A stretch of DNA of 64,000 nucleotides from Solibacillus sp. FSL W7-1464 (GTDB lineage Bacteria > Bacillota > Bacilli > Bacillales_A > Planococcaceae). The stretch spans positions 969,001 to 1,033,000 of the forward strand of contig NZ_JBBORC010000001.1 in NCBI RefSeq assembly GCF_038004425.1, read 5' to 3'. A model generated the notes under the pieces. That model did no database searches and was not told the DNA's origin. It saw nothing but the letters and a program-made list of their open reading frames with translations. The position numbers were made by a program, and so were the translations under genes. Below, piece by piece: positions 29,693-40,026 of this stretch (position 1 is the first letter of the stretch; each line of letters opens with the position of its first letter).

Positions 29693-30646
29693 ATGACAAA
29701 AATTGCTTTTATTTTTCCAGGACAAGGTTCACAAACTGTAGGGATGGGTGCGGAGTTTGTTGCGAATGATGAAGTAAGCAAACAGTATTATGAACGTGCA
29801 GATGAAGTGTTGAACCTTCCATTGACGGACTATATGTTGAACGGTCCACAGGAAACATTAACACTGACATACCATGCTCAGCCGGCATTATTGACATCAG
29901 GGGTGATGATCGCAAATAAGCTGATTGAAGCTGGTATTGCACCGCATTATACTGCGGGACATTCATTAGGAGAGTACAGTGCATTTGTCATTTCAGGAGT
30001 AATTGATTTTGAAGATGCAGTTCAAACGGTTCATAGACGGGGTGTATTTATGGACGAGGCAGTACCTGCAGGTCAAGGAGCAATGGCAGCTATATTGGCG
30101 TTGGATGGAGAAAAGCTAGATGCCATTTGCCAACAAGTATCCGCTGAAGGAGAAGTCGTTCAAGTAGCGAACTTCAACTGTCCTGGCCAAATTGTGATTT
30201 CAGGGACGAAACAGGGTGTTGACGAAGCATGTAAAAGAGCGAAGGAAGCAGGAGCAAAACGAGCTTTACCATTAGTTGTAAGCGGTCCTTTCCATAGTTC
30301 ATTAATGCAGAAAGCGGCACATAATTTAAAAAATACGGTAGCCAATCTACCATTACAGGAACCGAAAATTCCGGTAGTGAGCAATGTGACTTCAGAGCTT
30401 TTAACAACGGTTGAAGCGATTAAAGAAGAAATGGTTGCACAAGTTACTAGCTCCGTACAATGGCAGCAAAACATTGAAAAGCTTATTGCTGAAGGGGTAA
30501 CGGTCTTTATCGAATGCGGACCTGGAAAAGTATTATCAGGCTTAGTGAAAAAAATCGACCGCAATGTACAGACATACTGTGTATATGATGAGGCGAGTCT
30601 GACGCAAGTTGTTGAGGCATCAAAGGAGTGGAAACAATGGGTTTAA
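29693..30646 (+). CDS. fabD: Malonyl-CoA:ACP transacylase FabD
   Basis: A 317-residue enzyme that loads malonyl groups onto acyl carrier protein. [14 protein letters not shown] is near the start; the catalytic Ser lies in GHSLGEYSA (about residue 92) and the His in [10 protein letters not shown] (about 200). Start ATG 29693 with AAAGGGGAT upstream; the frame is open back to 29630, where an ATG overlaps plsX without a site. fabG starts inside its last ten bases. Confidence 0.97.
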   Translation: MTKIAFIFPGQGSQTVGMGAEFVANDEVSKQYYERADEVLNLPLTDYMLNGPQETLTLTYHAQPALLTSGVMIANKLIEAGIAPHYTAGHSLGEYSAFVISGVIDFEDAVQTVHRRGVFMDEAVPAGQGAMAAILALDGEKLDAICQQVSAEGEVVQVANFNCPGQIVISGTKQGVDEACKRAKEAGAKRALPLVVSGPFHSSLMQKAAHNLKNTVANLPLQEPKIPVVSNVTSELLTTVEAIKEEMVAQVTSSVQWQQNIEKLIAEGVTVFIECGPGKVLSGLVKKIDRNVQTYCVYDEASLTQVVEASKEWKQWV

Positions 30647-31383
30647 CAGGGAAATGTGCTGTCGTAACAGGGGCATCCCGCGGTATCGGTCGCGCGATTG
30701 CATTACAATTGGCAAGTGAAGGTGCGAAAGTCGTTGTCAATTACAGCGGGAGCGAGCAAAAGGCACAGGAAGTCGTAGAAGAAATTAAAGCAAATGGCGG
30801 CGAAGCAATTGCCGTACAGGCGAATGTAGCAGATTCGGATTCTGTACAGAATTTGATGAAATCGGCGCTTGATACGTACGGTTCGATTGATATTTTAGTG
30901 AACAATGCGGGCATTACGCGCGATAATTTATTAATGCGTATGAAAGATGACGAATGGGATGACGTCATCAATACGAATTTAAAAGGCGTGTTCCTATGTA
31001 CAAAAGCTGTAACGCGACAAATGATGAAGCAGCGTGCAGGTCGCATCATTAATATTTCTTCCATTGTTGGGGTTGCCGGAAATGCCGGACAGGCAAACTA
31101 CGTAGCGGCAAAAGCAGGTGTGATCGGTCTGACGAAAACAACTGCGCAGGAGCTTGCATCACGTAATATTTTAGTCAATGCGATTGCACCAGGCTTTATT
31201 ACAACGGAAATGACAGAAGGCTTACCGGAGGATTTGAAAGAAGGTATGCTTAAGCAGATTCCATTGGCAAAACTTGGTCAACCGGAAGATATCGCAAAAG
31301 CGGTCGTATTTTTCGCATCAGACAGTGCCAATTACATTACTGGTCAAACCCTGCAAATAGACGGCGGCATGGTAATGGCTTAA
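30637..31383 (+). CDS. fabG: 3-oxoacyl-ACP reductase FabG
   Basis: A 248-residue NADPH-dependent short-chain dehydrogenase of fatty acid elongation. [12 protein letters not shown] binds the cofactor (about residue 11); NNAG, then the catalytic Ser (about 142), Tyr155 and Lys159 (YVAAK) are present; the end [13 protein letters not shown] is typical. ATG 30637 follows AAAGGAG; GTG 30628 is inside the site. Unlike B. subtilis, acpP does not follow at once but after a 335-base repeat-bearing gap. Confidence 0.97.
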   Translation: MGLTGKCAVVTGASRGIGRAIALQLASEGAKVVVNYSGSEQKAQEVVEEIKANGGEAIAVQANVADSDSVQNLMKSALDTYGSIDILVNNAGITRDNLLMRMKDDEWDDVINTNLKGVFLCTKAVTRQMMKQRAGRIINISSIVGVAGNAGQANYVAAKAGVIGLTKTTAQELASRNILVNAIAPGFITTEMTEGLPEDLKEGMLKQIPLAKLGQPEDIAKAVVFFASDSANYITGQTLQIDGGMVMA

Positions 31384-31430
31384 TATGATTAAAATATAAG
31401 CTTCAGGCTGTAAATATTTATGGAAGAATT

Positions 31431-31652
31431 AGCGAAATGAGCTCGAGTGTAGCTGACGGCTAAGCCTTTCGCTACAAGATTTTCTCTGTGACGAAAGCGT
31501 TAGCGACAGTCACAAGCAAGCTCCCTACGGGAATAGCGGGACTGCCGATACACCGCAGGAAATTTATTTGCGACGAAAGCGAAAGCGACAGGAGCACCGT
31601 AGCGACGAGGAGGATTGGCACCGCCCGTGGAAAGCGAGCTCTAATTTCGCTT
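31431..31652. repeat. GC-rich dispersed intergenic repeat with terminal inverted repeats
   Basis: About 220 bases between fabG and acpP. The ends are inverted repeats: AGCGAAATGAGCTCG at the left and the complement of AGCGAAATTAGAGCTCG at the right. Inside, the motif GACGAAAGCGNNAGCGACAG occurs twice (about 31490 and 31572). A 31-base internal part (31567-31597) recurs inverted at 40365-40394. Base composition is unlike the flanks. I recall similar GC-rich intergenic repeats in many Bacillaceae genomes; I cannot search for them here. It has stop codons in all frames and no convincing gene. Confidence 0.75.
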
Positions 31653-31718
31653 GTTAGTAGTAGAAAGTATTGTTAGTGATATTATTAAAGTAGCGTGCAT
31701 TGAGGGGAGGTGACTGAT

Positions 31719-31955
31719 TTGTCTACAGTATTTGAGCGTGTTTCAAAAGTAGTCGTTGACCGTTTAGGCGTTGACGAAAGCGAAGTGAAATTAGAAGCAT
31801 CATTCCGTGAGGATTTAGGTGCAGATTCATTAGACGTTGTTGAGTTAGTAATGGAACTTGAAGATGAGTTCGATATGGAAATTTCTGATGAAGATGCAGA
31901 AAAAATTGCAACAGTTGGTAATGCAATTTCATACATCGAAAGCAAAATTAGCTAA
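31719..31955 (+). CDS. acpP: Acyl carrier protein
   Basis: A 78-residue acidic carrier protein for fatty acid synthesis. The phosphopantetheine attachment Ser is in [10 protein letters not shown] (about residue 37). The sequence from ERV onward closely follows B. subtilis ACP. The start is set at TTG 31719, eight bases after GGGGAGG; the open frame also has GTG at 31710, but that codon overlaps the site itself. The protein then begins MSTVFERV, matching the usual length. Confidence 0.96.
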   Translation: MSTVFERVSKVVVDRLGVDESEVKLEASFREDLGADSLDVVELVMELEDEFDMEISDEDAEKIATVGNAISYIESKIS

Positions 31956-31972
31956 TTCATTTATAAAACATA

Positions 31973-32012
31973 GGGCTGTACTAAGTCACAACGACTTTTG
32001 TACAGCCTTTTT
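31973..32012 (+). terminator. Rho-independent terminator after acpP
   Basis: GGCTGTAC pairs with GTACAGCC and an inner AAGTC pairs with GACTT; a run of T follows. Confidence 0.88.
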
Positions 32013-32082
32013 CTCGTCTGAAAATTTCGTTAAATAGCGGTTTCTAGTGAGCTGAATAAATATAACGAAATTTGATAGGATT

Positions 32083-32113
32083 TTGACTGATACCCTTTGC
32101 ACAATGCTATAGA
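32083..32113 (+). promoter_or_regulatory. Possible promoter of rnc-smc-ftsY
   Basis: TTGACT and TATAGA are present but spaced by 19 bases, which is longer than ideal. The terminator after acpP makes a promoter here likely. Confidence 0.35.
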
Positions 32114-32159
32114 ACAAGGTAAACTAAACGATAGAAACTAGAAGGAAGGCAGAAAGTAC

Positions 32160-32921
32160 ATGACCTATAGAAAAAAAGGGAACAACCAGAAACCCGGTGT
32201 ACTCCCTGAAAAAGTGAAATCACAATTTCAAGTATTAGAAAACGAAATGAACATTCATTTCCAGAATAAAGATTTATTATATGAAGCATTTACACATTCA
32301 TCTTATGTGAATGAGCATCGCCGCAAATTATTTACGGACAACGAGCGATTAGAATTTTTAGGGGACGCTGTATTAGAGTTATCTGTATCAAAATATTTAT
32401 TTGAAAAATTTCCGAATATGAGCGAAGGGGAACTTACGAAATTACGTGCTTCAATCGTATGTGAGCCATCACTTGTTGTTTTTGCGAATGAACTGAACTT
32501 CGGACAATTTGTTTTACTCGGTAAAGGCGAAGAATTAACAGGTGGTCGCGAACGTCCTGCATTGCTTGCTGACGTATTTGAATCATTTGTCGGAGCCCTG
32601 TATTTAGACCAAGGTCTGGAAGTAGTTGTCGCATTTTTAGAACGTGTCGTATTCCCTAAAGTTGAAGTCGGTGCTTTTTCGCATGTGATGGATTTTAAAA
32701 GTCAATTACAAGAAATTATTCAACAAACAAACAACGGCCTTTTACATTATGAGATTGTTGATGAAAAGGGCCCAGCGCATAATCGAACATTCGTTTCGCG
32801 CGTATTGTTAAACAGCCAGGAGTTAGGTATTGGCCGTGGGAAATCAAAGAAAGAGGCTGAGCAGCAAGCAGCGCAAAGTGCCATGCTGATGCTTAAGCAG
32901 TCAAAGCAAGAGGAGGAATAA
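32160..32921 (+). CDS. rnc: Ribonuclease III
   Basis: A 253-residue double-strand-specific endoribonuclease for rRNA and mRNA processing. The catalytic signature [14 protein letters not shown] lies near residue 61; the second acidic cluster is in [17 protein letters not shown]-terminal double-stranded RNA-binding domain (about residues 180-248) ends [21 protein letters not shown] is upstream. It is followed directly by smc as in B. subtilis. Confidence 0.97.
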   Translation: MTYRKKGNNQKPGVLPEKVKSQFQVLENEMNIHFQNKDLLYEAFTHSSYVNEHRRKLFTDNERLEFLGDAVLELSVSKYLFEKFPNMSEGELTKLRASIVCEPSLVVFANELNFGQFVLLGKGEELTGGRERPALLADVFESFVGALYLDQGLEVVVAFLERVVFPKVEVGAFSHVMDFKSQLQEIIQQTNNGLLHYEIVDEKGPAHNRTFVSRVLLNSQELGIGRGKSKKEAEQQAAQSAMLMLKQSKQEEE

Positions 32922-32922
32922 C

Positions 32923-35900
32923 ATGTTCCTTAAAAGACTCGAAGTAGTAGGCTTTAAATCATTTGCCGAACGGATCGGGATTGATTTTGTACCTGGTGTT
33001 ACAGCAGTTGTAGGACCAAACGGTAGTGGGAAAAGTAATGTAACAGATGCAATCCGGTGGGTATTAGGAGAGCAGTCTGCCAAAAGTCTGCGCGGAGCCA
33101 AAATGGAAGACGTTATTTTTGCGGGAAGTGAATCAAGAAGAGCACTGAACTTTGCTGAAGTTACACTCGTTTTAGATAATACAGACGAACAAGTAGCAAT
33201 TCCTTATACAGAGGTAAGTGTGACAAGACGTGTCTATCGCTCGGGCGAGAGTGAATATTTATTGAATAACCAGCAGTGTCGTTTAAAAGATATTACAGAC
33301 CTGTTTATGGATTCGGGGCTTGGGAAAGAAGCCTTTTCAATTATTTCCCAAGGACGGGTCGATGAAATTCTCAACAGCCGCCCAGATGACCGCCGCAGTA
33401 TTTTTGAAGAGGCTGCAGGTGTTTTAAAATATAAGCTGCGCAAGAAAAAAGCGGAGCATAAACTTGTTGAAACAGATGAAAATCTAAATCGGGTTCTCGA
33501 TATTTTGCATGAAATCGATCAGCGCCTGGAGCCATTGAAAATTCAGGCTTCCAGCGCGAAAGATTATGTGCGGATGACAGAAGAACTGAAGGATTTTGAT
33601 ATAGCATTAATGGTTCATGATATCCGTGCGAACGGGAAAGTATTGCAAGACTATACCGAAGAGCAACGGAAATTGACGGCAACCGAAAAAGAACATGCAA
33701 CTGAAATTGCGGCAGTTGAACAACAATTGCGCCAAATGCGTACGGAGTTAAAAGCGATTGATGAAGTACTGGACAGCTCCCAAGAACAGCTTGTTGAGGC
33801 GAGCGCAGAAGTGGAACGTTGGGAAGGGCGTAAAGCGCTGTTTAATGAAAAGCGTTCAAATGCCGAAAAACAAATCCAGCAATTACGCGAAAGCTTAACG
33901 GAAGCATCCAATACGGTAAAAGATCTGCTAGAGGCGGAACGGGAAAAACGCGGTCAGTATGTTGAGAAGCAAAAAATCGTATCCGAAATCCGTTCGACAT
34001 TAAAGCAGGTCGAGCAAGCTTTAACACGCTCTGCTTCGGAAATTGAACAGGAAATTGAAGATGCGAAAAATACGTACATTAACTTGCTTAACGAGGAAGC
34101 GACAGTAAAAAATGAATTAAAACATATCGACCAGCAACTTTCGCAGGAGCAGGCAACTGTTGAGCGAATGACTGGTCGTTCATCCGAAATTCAAAAAGAA
34201 CTGACTGAAGCACTTATTACAAAAGAAGTGACGGAACGTGCGTTGGAACAGGCAGAGCTTTCTGTCAAAGAGCAGCTTAGTCATTTTGATGTTATGCAGC
34301 TTCAGTTGAAATCAGCGACTACCGATTTAGATGAAAAACAAGCGTTATTGTATAAAGCATATCAGCATCATCAGCAATTAAAATCACGAAAAGAAACGTT
34401 GGCAGAACTTGAGGCTGACTTTTCTGGCTTCTTCCATGGTGTTAAGGAAGTCCTTTTAGCGCGGGACCGTAAAGAGCTGCAAGGAATCGAAGGCGCTGTT
34501 GCCGAGCTGATCCAAGTCGAGGCGAAATACTCGCAGGCAATTGAAACAGCATTAGGTGCAGCTTCCCAGCATATTGTGACTGAAAATGAACAGCATGCCC
34601 AAAAAGCAATTGGCTGGCTGAAACAAAAACGTGCAGGCCGTGCAACATTTTTACCGAAAACAGTCATGCGTTCACGGAAAATCCATGCACAGCAATTAAG
34701 CGATATTCAATCACACCCTGCATTTGTTGCCTTGGCATATGAGCTAGTAAACTATGCACAAGAAAATACTACAATCATTGAAAACCTTTTAGGGAATGTA
34801 CTAGTTGCATCTTCATTAGAAGGCGCAAGTCAAATTGCACGCTTATGCGGGTTTAAATACCGTGTTGTAACACTTGAAGGGGATATCGTGAATGCCGGTG
34901 GTTCCTTAACCGGTGGTGCCGTAAAACAGCAAAGTTCATTGTTCTCGCGTAAAGCGGAACTCGACAAACTCGTATCAACATTGGGAGAAATGGAATCAAC
35001 AATCCATTCTGCCGAGCAAACAGTAGCGACGAAAAAAGAACAGATTGCTGCCTTACGACATTCATTGGAAGAGATGAAGCTGCAAGGTGAATCATTGCGT
35101 GAGCAAGAACAAATTCATCGTGCAAAACTTATGGAGCTCGATATGATCGTGAAGAACCTGCAGACGACGGTCACAATTACGCAGTCGGAACAGACTTCAT
35201 TATCGACACGTAAGGAGTCATTAAGCGAACAGCAGGCAGCCGCACAGGCACGATTAGCCGAATTAAGTGAAGAATTACAGGAAATTCAGCAAACCGTTGA
35301 TGAATTGACACTTGCTAAGGTGCAAAGTGAAACACAAAAAGATGTGTTGCGCGAACAGCTGGCCCAACAAAGATCTGAGCTTGCTGTAGCCCAGGAGCAA
35401 TTGACACAAGTACAGGCATCGATTGCAGGAATCGAACTGAACTTGTCGAAAGCACAGGCAAATGTCGAAAAAATTTCCCGGGAAATCGACTGGGTGGAAT
35501 CGGAAGATGGCTTAAACGGACCATCAACAGAAGAATTGGCCCAAACAATTGTCGAATGGACGGAGAAAAAAGACGCACTGACAGAAATCATTCAAAAGAA
35601 CCGTACTTTGCGTACTACTTTGCATGAGCAAGTTACGGAAAATGAAATTCACCTGCAGGAAATACAGCGTGTACACAAAAGCTATGTCGATGCATTGCGT
35701 ACTCTGGAGCTGAAGTGCAGCCGAATTGAATTTGAAATGAATAGTTTGCATGAGCAGTTGCTCGAGCAATATGAACTTGATATTTTATCTGCCGGGGAAG
35801 AAGCGATCAGCATAGAAGACGAAGAACAGGTTCGACGAAAGGTGAAGCTTTTGAAGCAATCGATCGAAGAACTTGGTCCAGTCAATTTAACATCGATTGA

Positions 35901-36504
35901 AGAATATGAGCGTGTCCAGGAGCGCTATACATTTTTAAGTGAACAACGAGAAGATTTGGTCGCTGCAAAAGATACGCTGCACAAAGCAATCGGTGAGATG
36001 GATGAAGAAATGACAGAACGCTTCAGTGAAACATTTAAGCAGATCCGCAAGCAATTCGTCGTTTCCTTCAGAGAGCTGTTTGGCGGCGGTACGGCTGACC
36101 TGGTGCTGTTGAATCCTGATAATATGCTGGAGACAGGCATTGAAATTATTGCCCAGCCACCAGGGAAGAAACTGCAAAGCTTAAGTCTGCTTTCCGGCGG
36201 AGAACGTGCATTAACAGCTATTGCTTTATTGTTTGCGATTTTAAATACACGACCTGTACCATTCTGTATTTTGGATGAGGTTGAAGCAGCATTGGATGAA
36301 TCGAATGTTGTGCGTTATAGTGAATATTTACGTAAATTTAGTGAGCATACTCAATTCATCGTCATTACGCACCGTAAAGGCACGATGGAAGGGGCAGATG
36401 TTCTGTACGGGATAACAATGCAAGAGTCGGGTGTATCGAAACTTGTATCGGTAAAACTGGAAGAACATGCTGAATTAGTAGCGCAAGGGAGTGGCGGAAA
36501 ATGA
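32923..36504 (+). CDS. smc: Chromosome segregation protein SMC
   Basis: A 1193-residue condensin ATPase that organises the chromosome with ScpA and ScpB. Walker A GPNGSGKSNV is near residue 32; the first coiled coil runs to about 500; the hinge (about 510-660) has YRVVTLEGDIVNAGGSLTGG at its end; a second coiled coil follows. The C-terminal head has the signature LSGGERALTAIALLFA (about 1091) and Walker B with FCILDEVEAALDESN. GAGGAGG is upstream. Length is normal; it overlaps ftsY by four bases. Confidence 0.98.
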   Translation: MFLKRLEVVGFKSFAERIGIDFVPGVTAVVGPNGSGKSNVTDAIRWVLGEQSAKSLRGAKMEDVIFAGSESRRALNFAEVTLVLDNTDEQVAIPYTEVSVTRRVYRSGESEYLLNNQQCRLKDITDLFMDSGLGKEAFSIISQGRVDEILNSRPDDRRSIFEEAAGVLKYKLRKKKAEHKLVETDENLNRVLDILHEIDQRLEPLKIQASSAKDYVRMTEELKDFDIALMVHDIRANGKVLQDYTEEQRKLTATEKEHATEIAAVEQQLRQMRTELKAIDEVLDSSQEQLVEASAEVERWEGRKALFNEKRSNAEKQIQQLRESLTEASNTVKDLLEAEREKRGQYVEKQKIVSEIRSTLKQVEQALTRSASEIEQEIEDAKNTYINLLNEEATVKNELKHIDQQLSQEQATVERMTGRSSEIQKELTEALITKEVTERALEQAELSVKEQLSHFDVMQLQLKSATTDLDEKQALLYKAYQHHQQLKSRKETLAELEADFSGFFHGVKEVLLARDRKELQGIEGAVAELIQVEAKYSQAIETALGAASQHIVTENEQHAQKAIGWLKQKRAGRATFLPKTVMRSRKIHAQQLSDIQSHPAFVALAYELVNYAQENTTIIENLLGNVLVASSLEGASQIARLCGFKYRVVTLEGDIVNAGGSLTGGAVKQQSSLFSRKAELDKLVSTLGEMESTIHSAEQTVATKKEQIAALRHSLEEMKLQGESLREQEQIHRAKLMELDMIVKNLQTTVTITQSEQTSLSTRKESLSEQQAAAQARLAELSEELQEIQQTVDELTLAKVQSETQKDVLREQLAQQRSELAVAQEQLTQVQASIAGIELNLSKAQANVEKISREIDWVESEDGLNGPSTEELAQTIVEWTEKKDALTEIIQKNRTLRTTLHEQVTENEIHLQEIQRVHKSYVDALRTLELKCSRIEFEMNSLHEQLLEQYELDILSAGEEAISIEDEEQVRRKVKLLKQSIEELGPVNLTSIEEYERVQERYTFLSEQREDLVAAKDTLHKAIGEMDEEMTERFSETFKQIRKQFVVSFRELFGGGTADLVLLNPDNMLETGIEIIAQPPGKKLQSLSLLSGGERALTAIALLFAILNTRPVPFCILDEVEAALDESNVVRYSEYLRKFSEHTQFIVITHRKGTMEGADVLYGITMQESGVSKLVSVKLEEHAELVAQGSGGK

Positions 36505-37760
36505 GTTTTTTTAAGCGACTGAAAGAAAAACTGGCAGGTAGCAGTGAACAAAAAGAACAGCAAGAACTGCAAGATCAACAGGTGGATTTGTTACCGCTTG
36601 ACGATCAAGTACAGAAAGAAAATCAATTAATCGCAACGGTAGAGGAAGAAGTATCCGAAACTGAACAAACTGCTGTTAAAGAGCAGGAAGAAACAGTTGA
36701 GCAGCCTGCAATTGAAGAAGTACAGCCTGTGGAAGAAGAGAATTTGAATCAATCGGACGTAGAAGTTGAAGTTGAGGAGCAACCTCAAAAGCAGTCTGCG
36801 TGGTCGATTACACAGAAGTTTAAAGCGGGATTGGAAAAAACTCGTAATTCTTTCACTTCTAAAGTAAACGATTTAGTTGCACGTTACCGCAAAGTGGATG
36901 AAGATTTCTTTGAAGAGCTGGAAGATGTACTGCTGCAAGCGGATGTCGGCTTTGAAACAGTGATGGAATTAATGGATAAATTACGTTTTGAAGTACAGCG
37001 TCAAAATATTAAAGATACAAATGGAATTCAGGCGATCATCTCCGAAAAGCTTGTTGAAATTTATGAGTCTGGTGAAGAAAATTTAACAGAATTAAATATT
37101 CAGCAAAGCGGAGATTTAACGGTTATTTTATTTGTTGGTGTTAATGGTGTCGGCAAGACAACGACAATCGGTAAATTGGCTCACCGTTTAAAATCGGAAG
37201 GGAAATCTGTGATGCTGGCAGCGGGAGACACTTTCCGTGCCGGTGCCATTGAGCAGCTGCAAGTATGGGGCGACCGTGTCGGTGTAGAAGTCATTGCCCA
37301 GTCAGAAGGTTCCGACCCTGCAGCAGTAATGTATGATGCGATTCGTGCAGCGAAAAACCGTGGTGTCGATATTTTAATTTGCGATACAGCCGGCCGTCTG
37401 CAAAACAAAGTCAACTTAATGAACGAACTTGAAAAAGTGCATCGTGTAATTTCCCGTGAAATTCCGGATGCACCGCATGAAGTACTCCTTGCTTTGGATG
37501 CGACAACAGGCCAAAATGCGCTTGTTCAGGCTCAAATGTTCAAAGAGGTAACAAATGTAACAGGTATCGTTTTAACGAAACTGGATGGTACGGCAAAAGG
37601 CGGTATCGTATTAGCTATCCGCAACAAATTGCACATCCCTGTCAAATTTGTAGGACTTGGTGAAAAAATGGACGACCTGCAGCCATTTGATGCAGAACGT
37701 TATGTATATGGTTTATTTGCCGAAGGACTGGAAAAAGAACTGGAAAAAGCAGAAGAGTAA
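36501..37760 (+). CDS. ftsY: Signal recognition particle receptor FtsY
   Basis: A 419-residue SRP GTPase that docks ribosome-nascent chain complexes to the membrane. A long acidic, Glu/Gln-rich N-terminal A region covers about residues 12-95; B. subtilis FtsY (about 330 residues) has much less of it. The NG domain follows: VGVNGVGKTTTIGKLAH (about residue 212), DTFRAGAIEQLQ, DTAGRLQNK and TKLDGTAKGG. Start ATG in an ATGA overlap with smc, with AGGGAG upstream. Confidence 0.97.
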   Translation: MSFFKRLKEKLAGSSEQKEQQELQDQQVDLLPLDDQVQKENQLIATVEEEVSETEQTAVKEQEETVEQPAIEEVQPVEEENLNQSDVEVEVEEQPQKQSAWSITQKFKAGLEKTRNSFTSKVNDLVARYRKVDEDFFEELEDVLLQADVGFETVMELMDKLRFEVQRQNIKDTNGIQAIISEKLVEIYESGEENLTELNIQQSGDLTVILFVGVNGVGKTTTIGKLAHRLKSEGKSVMLAAGDTFRAGAIEQLQVWGDRVGVEVIAQSEGSDPAAVMYDAIRAAKNRGVDILICDTAGRLQNKVNLMNELEKVHRVISREIPDAPHEVLLALDATTGQNALVQAQMFKEVTNVTGIVLTKLDGTAKGGIVLAIRNKLHIPVKFVGLGEKMDDLQPFDAERYVYGLFAEGLEKELEKAEE

Positions 37761-37785
37761 CAATTATTTTTCAATAATTATATTC

Positions 37786-37823
37786 AAAAAGCAATTCGTA
37801 TAAAATTTTACGAATTGCTTTTT
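37786..37823 (+). terminator. Rho-independent terminator after ftsY
   Basis: A perfect 15-bp stem (arm AAAAAGCAATTCGTA) ending in a run of five T, with further AT pairing in the loop. Confidence 0.9.
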
Positions 37824-37866
37824 CTAATCAGAAGAAAAGGTTGGACTTACGGACAAGGGGATTGCC

Positions 37867-37895
37867 TTGACAGTAACTGCCCACAAGATTATGAT
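37867..37895 (+). promoter_or_regulatory. Sigma-A promoter of ylxM-ffh operon
   Basis: Consensus TTGACA (37867-37872) and TATGAT (37890-37895) with an ideal 17-base spacer, about 33 bases before the ylxM start. This is the clearest sigma-A promoter in the window. Confidence 0.85.
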
Positions 37896-37927
37896 AAGAT
37901 AGACAAATTATGATTGGAGAGATAAAA

Positions 37928-38263
37928 ATGCTACTTGAAAAAACAACACGCATGAACTTTCTCTTCGACTTTTATCAAGCGTTATTAACGGATAAGCAGC
38001 GCAGCTATATGGAACTATATTACTTGGACGATCACTCATTGGGAGAAATCGCCGAAAGTTATAATATTTCACGTCAGGCTGTTTACGATAATATTCGCCG
38101 TACTGAGGCGATGCTTGAAGAATATGAAGAAAAACTAAATTTATTCGAAAAGTTTCAACAACGTCAAATTGTGTTAAAACAGTTGGCAGATGCGATTGAG
38201 GATGAGGCTTCTACGATAGAGGCGAAACTGGCATTGGTTGAACAACTGAAGGAATCGGATTAG
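37928..38263 (+). CDS. ylxM: YlxM, SRP-associated helix-turn-helix protein
   Basis: A 111-residue protein of the UPF0122 family, encoded next to ffh in most Firmicutes and thought to modulate the signal recognition particle. It begins [21 protein letters not shown]; the helix-turn-helix is [23 protein letters not shown] (about residues 38-60). ATG 37928 follows TTGGAGAG; an in-frame ATG at 37910 would need a site that is not there. ffh starts 12 bases after it. Confidence 0.93.
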   Translation: MLLEKTTRMNFLFDFYQALLTDKQRSYMELYYLDDHSLGEIAESYNISRQAVYDNIRRTEAMLEEYEEKLNLFEKFQQRQIVLKQLADAIEDEASTIEAKLALVEQLKESD

Positions 38264-38275
38264 GGGGCGAACGAG

Positions 38276-39634
38276 TTGGCTTTTGAAGGTTTAGCAGAGC
38301 GACTCCAAGGTACGATCCAAAAGATTAAAGGTAAAGGGAAAGTTACGGAACAAGACGTTAAAGAAATGATGCGTGAAGTCCGATTTGCCTTAATCGAAGC
38401 GGACGTAAACTTAAAGGTAGTTAAAGAATTCGTTAAAAAAGTTAGTGAGCGTGCAGTCGGTGTCGACGTCATGAAATCATTAACACCTGGTCAGCAAGTC
38501 ATTAAAATTGTACAGGATGAATTGAAGAATTTAATGGGCGGCGAACAAAGCCCGATTAAATTCAGCAACCGTCCGCCGACTGTCATTATGATGGTTGGTT
38601 TACAAGGTGCAGGTAAAACGACGACTACAGGTAAGTTGGCGAATGTATTACGTAAAAAATATAATAAAAAACCATTGCTAGTAGCAGCAGATATTTACCG
38701 TCCAGCCGCTGTTCAGCAATTACAGACATTGGGGAAACAGCTATCTCTGCCGGTATTTTCACTAGGTACAGATGTTTCACCTGTTGAAATTGCACGTCAG
38801 GCAATCGAGCATGCAAAAGAAGAGCACTTGGACGTTGTATTAATCGATACAGCCGGTCGTCTTCATATCGATGAAGAGCTGATGCAGGAACTGAAAGACA
38901 TTCGCGGTTTAAAAGAGCCGGACGAAGTATTTTTGGTTGTAGATGCAATGACAGGTCAAGATGCTGTAAATGTTGCACAAAGCTTCAATGAAGCAGTCGG
39001 CATTACGGGCGTTGTCTTAACAAAATTGGACGGCGATACTCGTGGTGGTGCGGCACTGTCGATTCGCTCCGTTACAGAGAAGCCGATTAAATTTGTCGGG
39101 ATGGGCGAAAAGATGGATGCACTTGAACCTTTCCATCCGGAGCGTATGGCTTCACGTATTTTAGGTATGGGTGATGTACTTTCTCTGATCGAAAAAGCAC
39201 AGGCGAACGTCGATATGGAAAAGGCGAAAGAGCTCGAAGAAAAGTTCATGACACAGAGTTTTACGTTTGATGACTTTATCGAACAGCTTCAGGCAGTGAA
39301 GAAAATGGGACCACTTGACGAATTATTGAAAATGATTCCAGGTGCAAACAAAATGAAGGGCCTTGACAATGTCAAAGTCGATGAAAAGCAGATGGGACGC
39401 ATCGAGGCGATTATCTATTCGATGACACCAAATGAAAAAACAAACCCTGAAATCATTTCAGCGAGCCGAAAAAAGCGTATTGCTACAGGTTCAGGAACGT
39501 CAATTCAGGAAGTGAACCGCTTATTGAAACAGTTTGAAGAAATGAAAAAAATGATGAAACAGATGACAGGCATGGCTCAAGGCAAAGGGAAAAAGAAAAT
39601 GAAAATGCCTGGTTTTGATTCATTATTTAAATAA
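38276..39634 (+). CDS. ffh: Signal recognition particle protein Ffh
   Basis: A 452-residue GTPase that binds SRP RNA and signal peptides. N domain MAFEGLAERLQGTIQKIKGKG; GTPase motifs GLQGAGKTTTTGKLA (about residue 107), DTAGRLH (about 190) and TKLDGDTRGG (about 246); the C-terminal M domain is Met-rich (MKKMMKQMTGM) and has SGTSIQEVNRLLKQF for RNA binding. The start is TTG 38276, with GGGGGCGA upstream; no ATG is nearby and the family begins MAFEGL. Confidence 0.97.
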   Translation: MAFEGLAERLQGTIQKIKGKGKVTEQDVKEMMREVRFALIEADVNLKVVKEFVKKVSERAVGVDVMKSLTPGQQVIKIVQDELKNLMGGEQSPIKFSNRPPTVIMMVGLQGAGKTTTTGKLANVLRKKYNKKPLLVAADIYRPAAVQQLQTLGKQLSLPVFSLGTDVSPVEIARQAIEHAKEEHLDVVLIDTAGRLHIDEELMQELKDIRGLKEPDEVFLVVDAMTGQDAVNVAQSFNEAVGITGVVLTKLDGDTRGGAALSIRSVTEKPIKFVGMGEKMDALEPFHPERMASRILGMGDVLSLIEKAQANVDMEKAKELEEKFMTQSFTFDDFIEQLQAVKKMGPLDELLKMIPGANKMKGLDNVKVDEKQMGRIEAIIYSMTPNEKTNPEIISASRKKRIATGSGTSIQEVNRLLKQFEEMKKMMKQMTGMAQGKGKKKMKMPGFDSLFK

Positions 39635-39726
39635 AAAATAAGGTGTTAAGAAAAAACACTTTACAAACCATCAAGACATTGCTAATATAATATCTTGTGT
39701 GAAACTTATTCGGAGGTGCTATTAAA

Positions 39727-39999
39727 ATGGCAGTTAAAATTCGCTTAAAACGTATGGGAGCTAAAAAATCTCCTTTCTATCGTATCGTAGTTGCAGACGC
39801 TCGTTCACCACGTGACGGTCGTCAAATCGAAACAGTAGGTACTTACAACCCACTTACAGTTCCAGCTACAGTACAAATCGATGAAGAGAAAGCTCTTAAA
39901 TGGTTAACTGATGGTGCAAAACCATCTGATACTGTACGTAACCTGTTCTCAGAACAAGGTATCATGGAAAAATTCCATAACGCTAAATACAGCAAATAA
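39727..39999 (+). CDS. rpsP: 30S ribosomal protein S16
   Basis: A 90-residue ribosomal protein. [30 protein letters not shown] is the family signature. CGGAGGTG lies upstream. It follows ffh, as in B. subtilis, with 92 bases between them and no clear terminator. Confidence 0.98.
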   Translation: MAVKIRLKRMGAKKSPFYRIVVADARSPRDGRQIETVGTYNPLTVPATVQIDEEKALKWLTDGAKPSDTVRNLFSEQGIMEKFHNAKYSK

Positions 40000-40026
40000 T
40001 TCAATGATTAATTCGGAGGTGGCATT

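Noticed and set aside
31488-31676. 62-codon frame inside the repeat element
   Set aside because: Composition follows the repeat; no ribosome site and no known domain.
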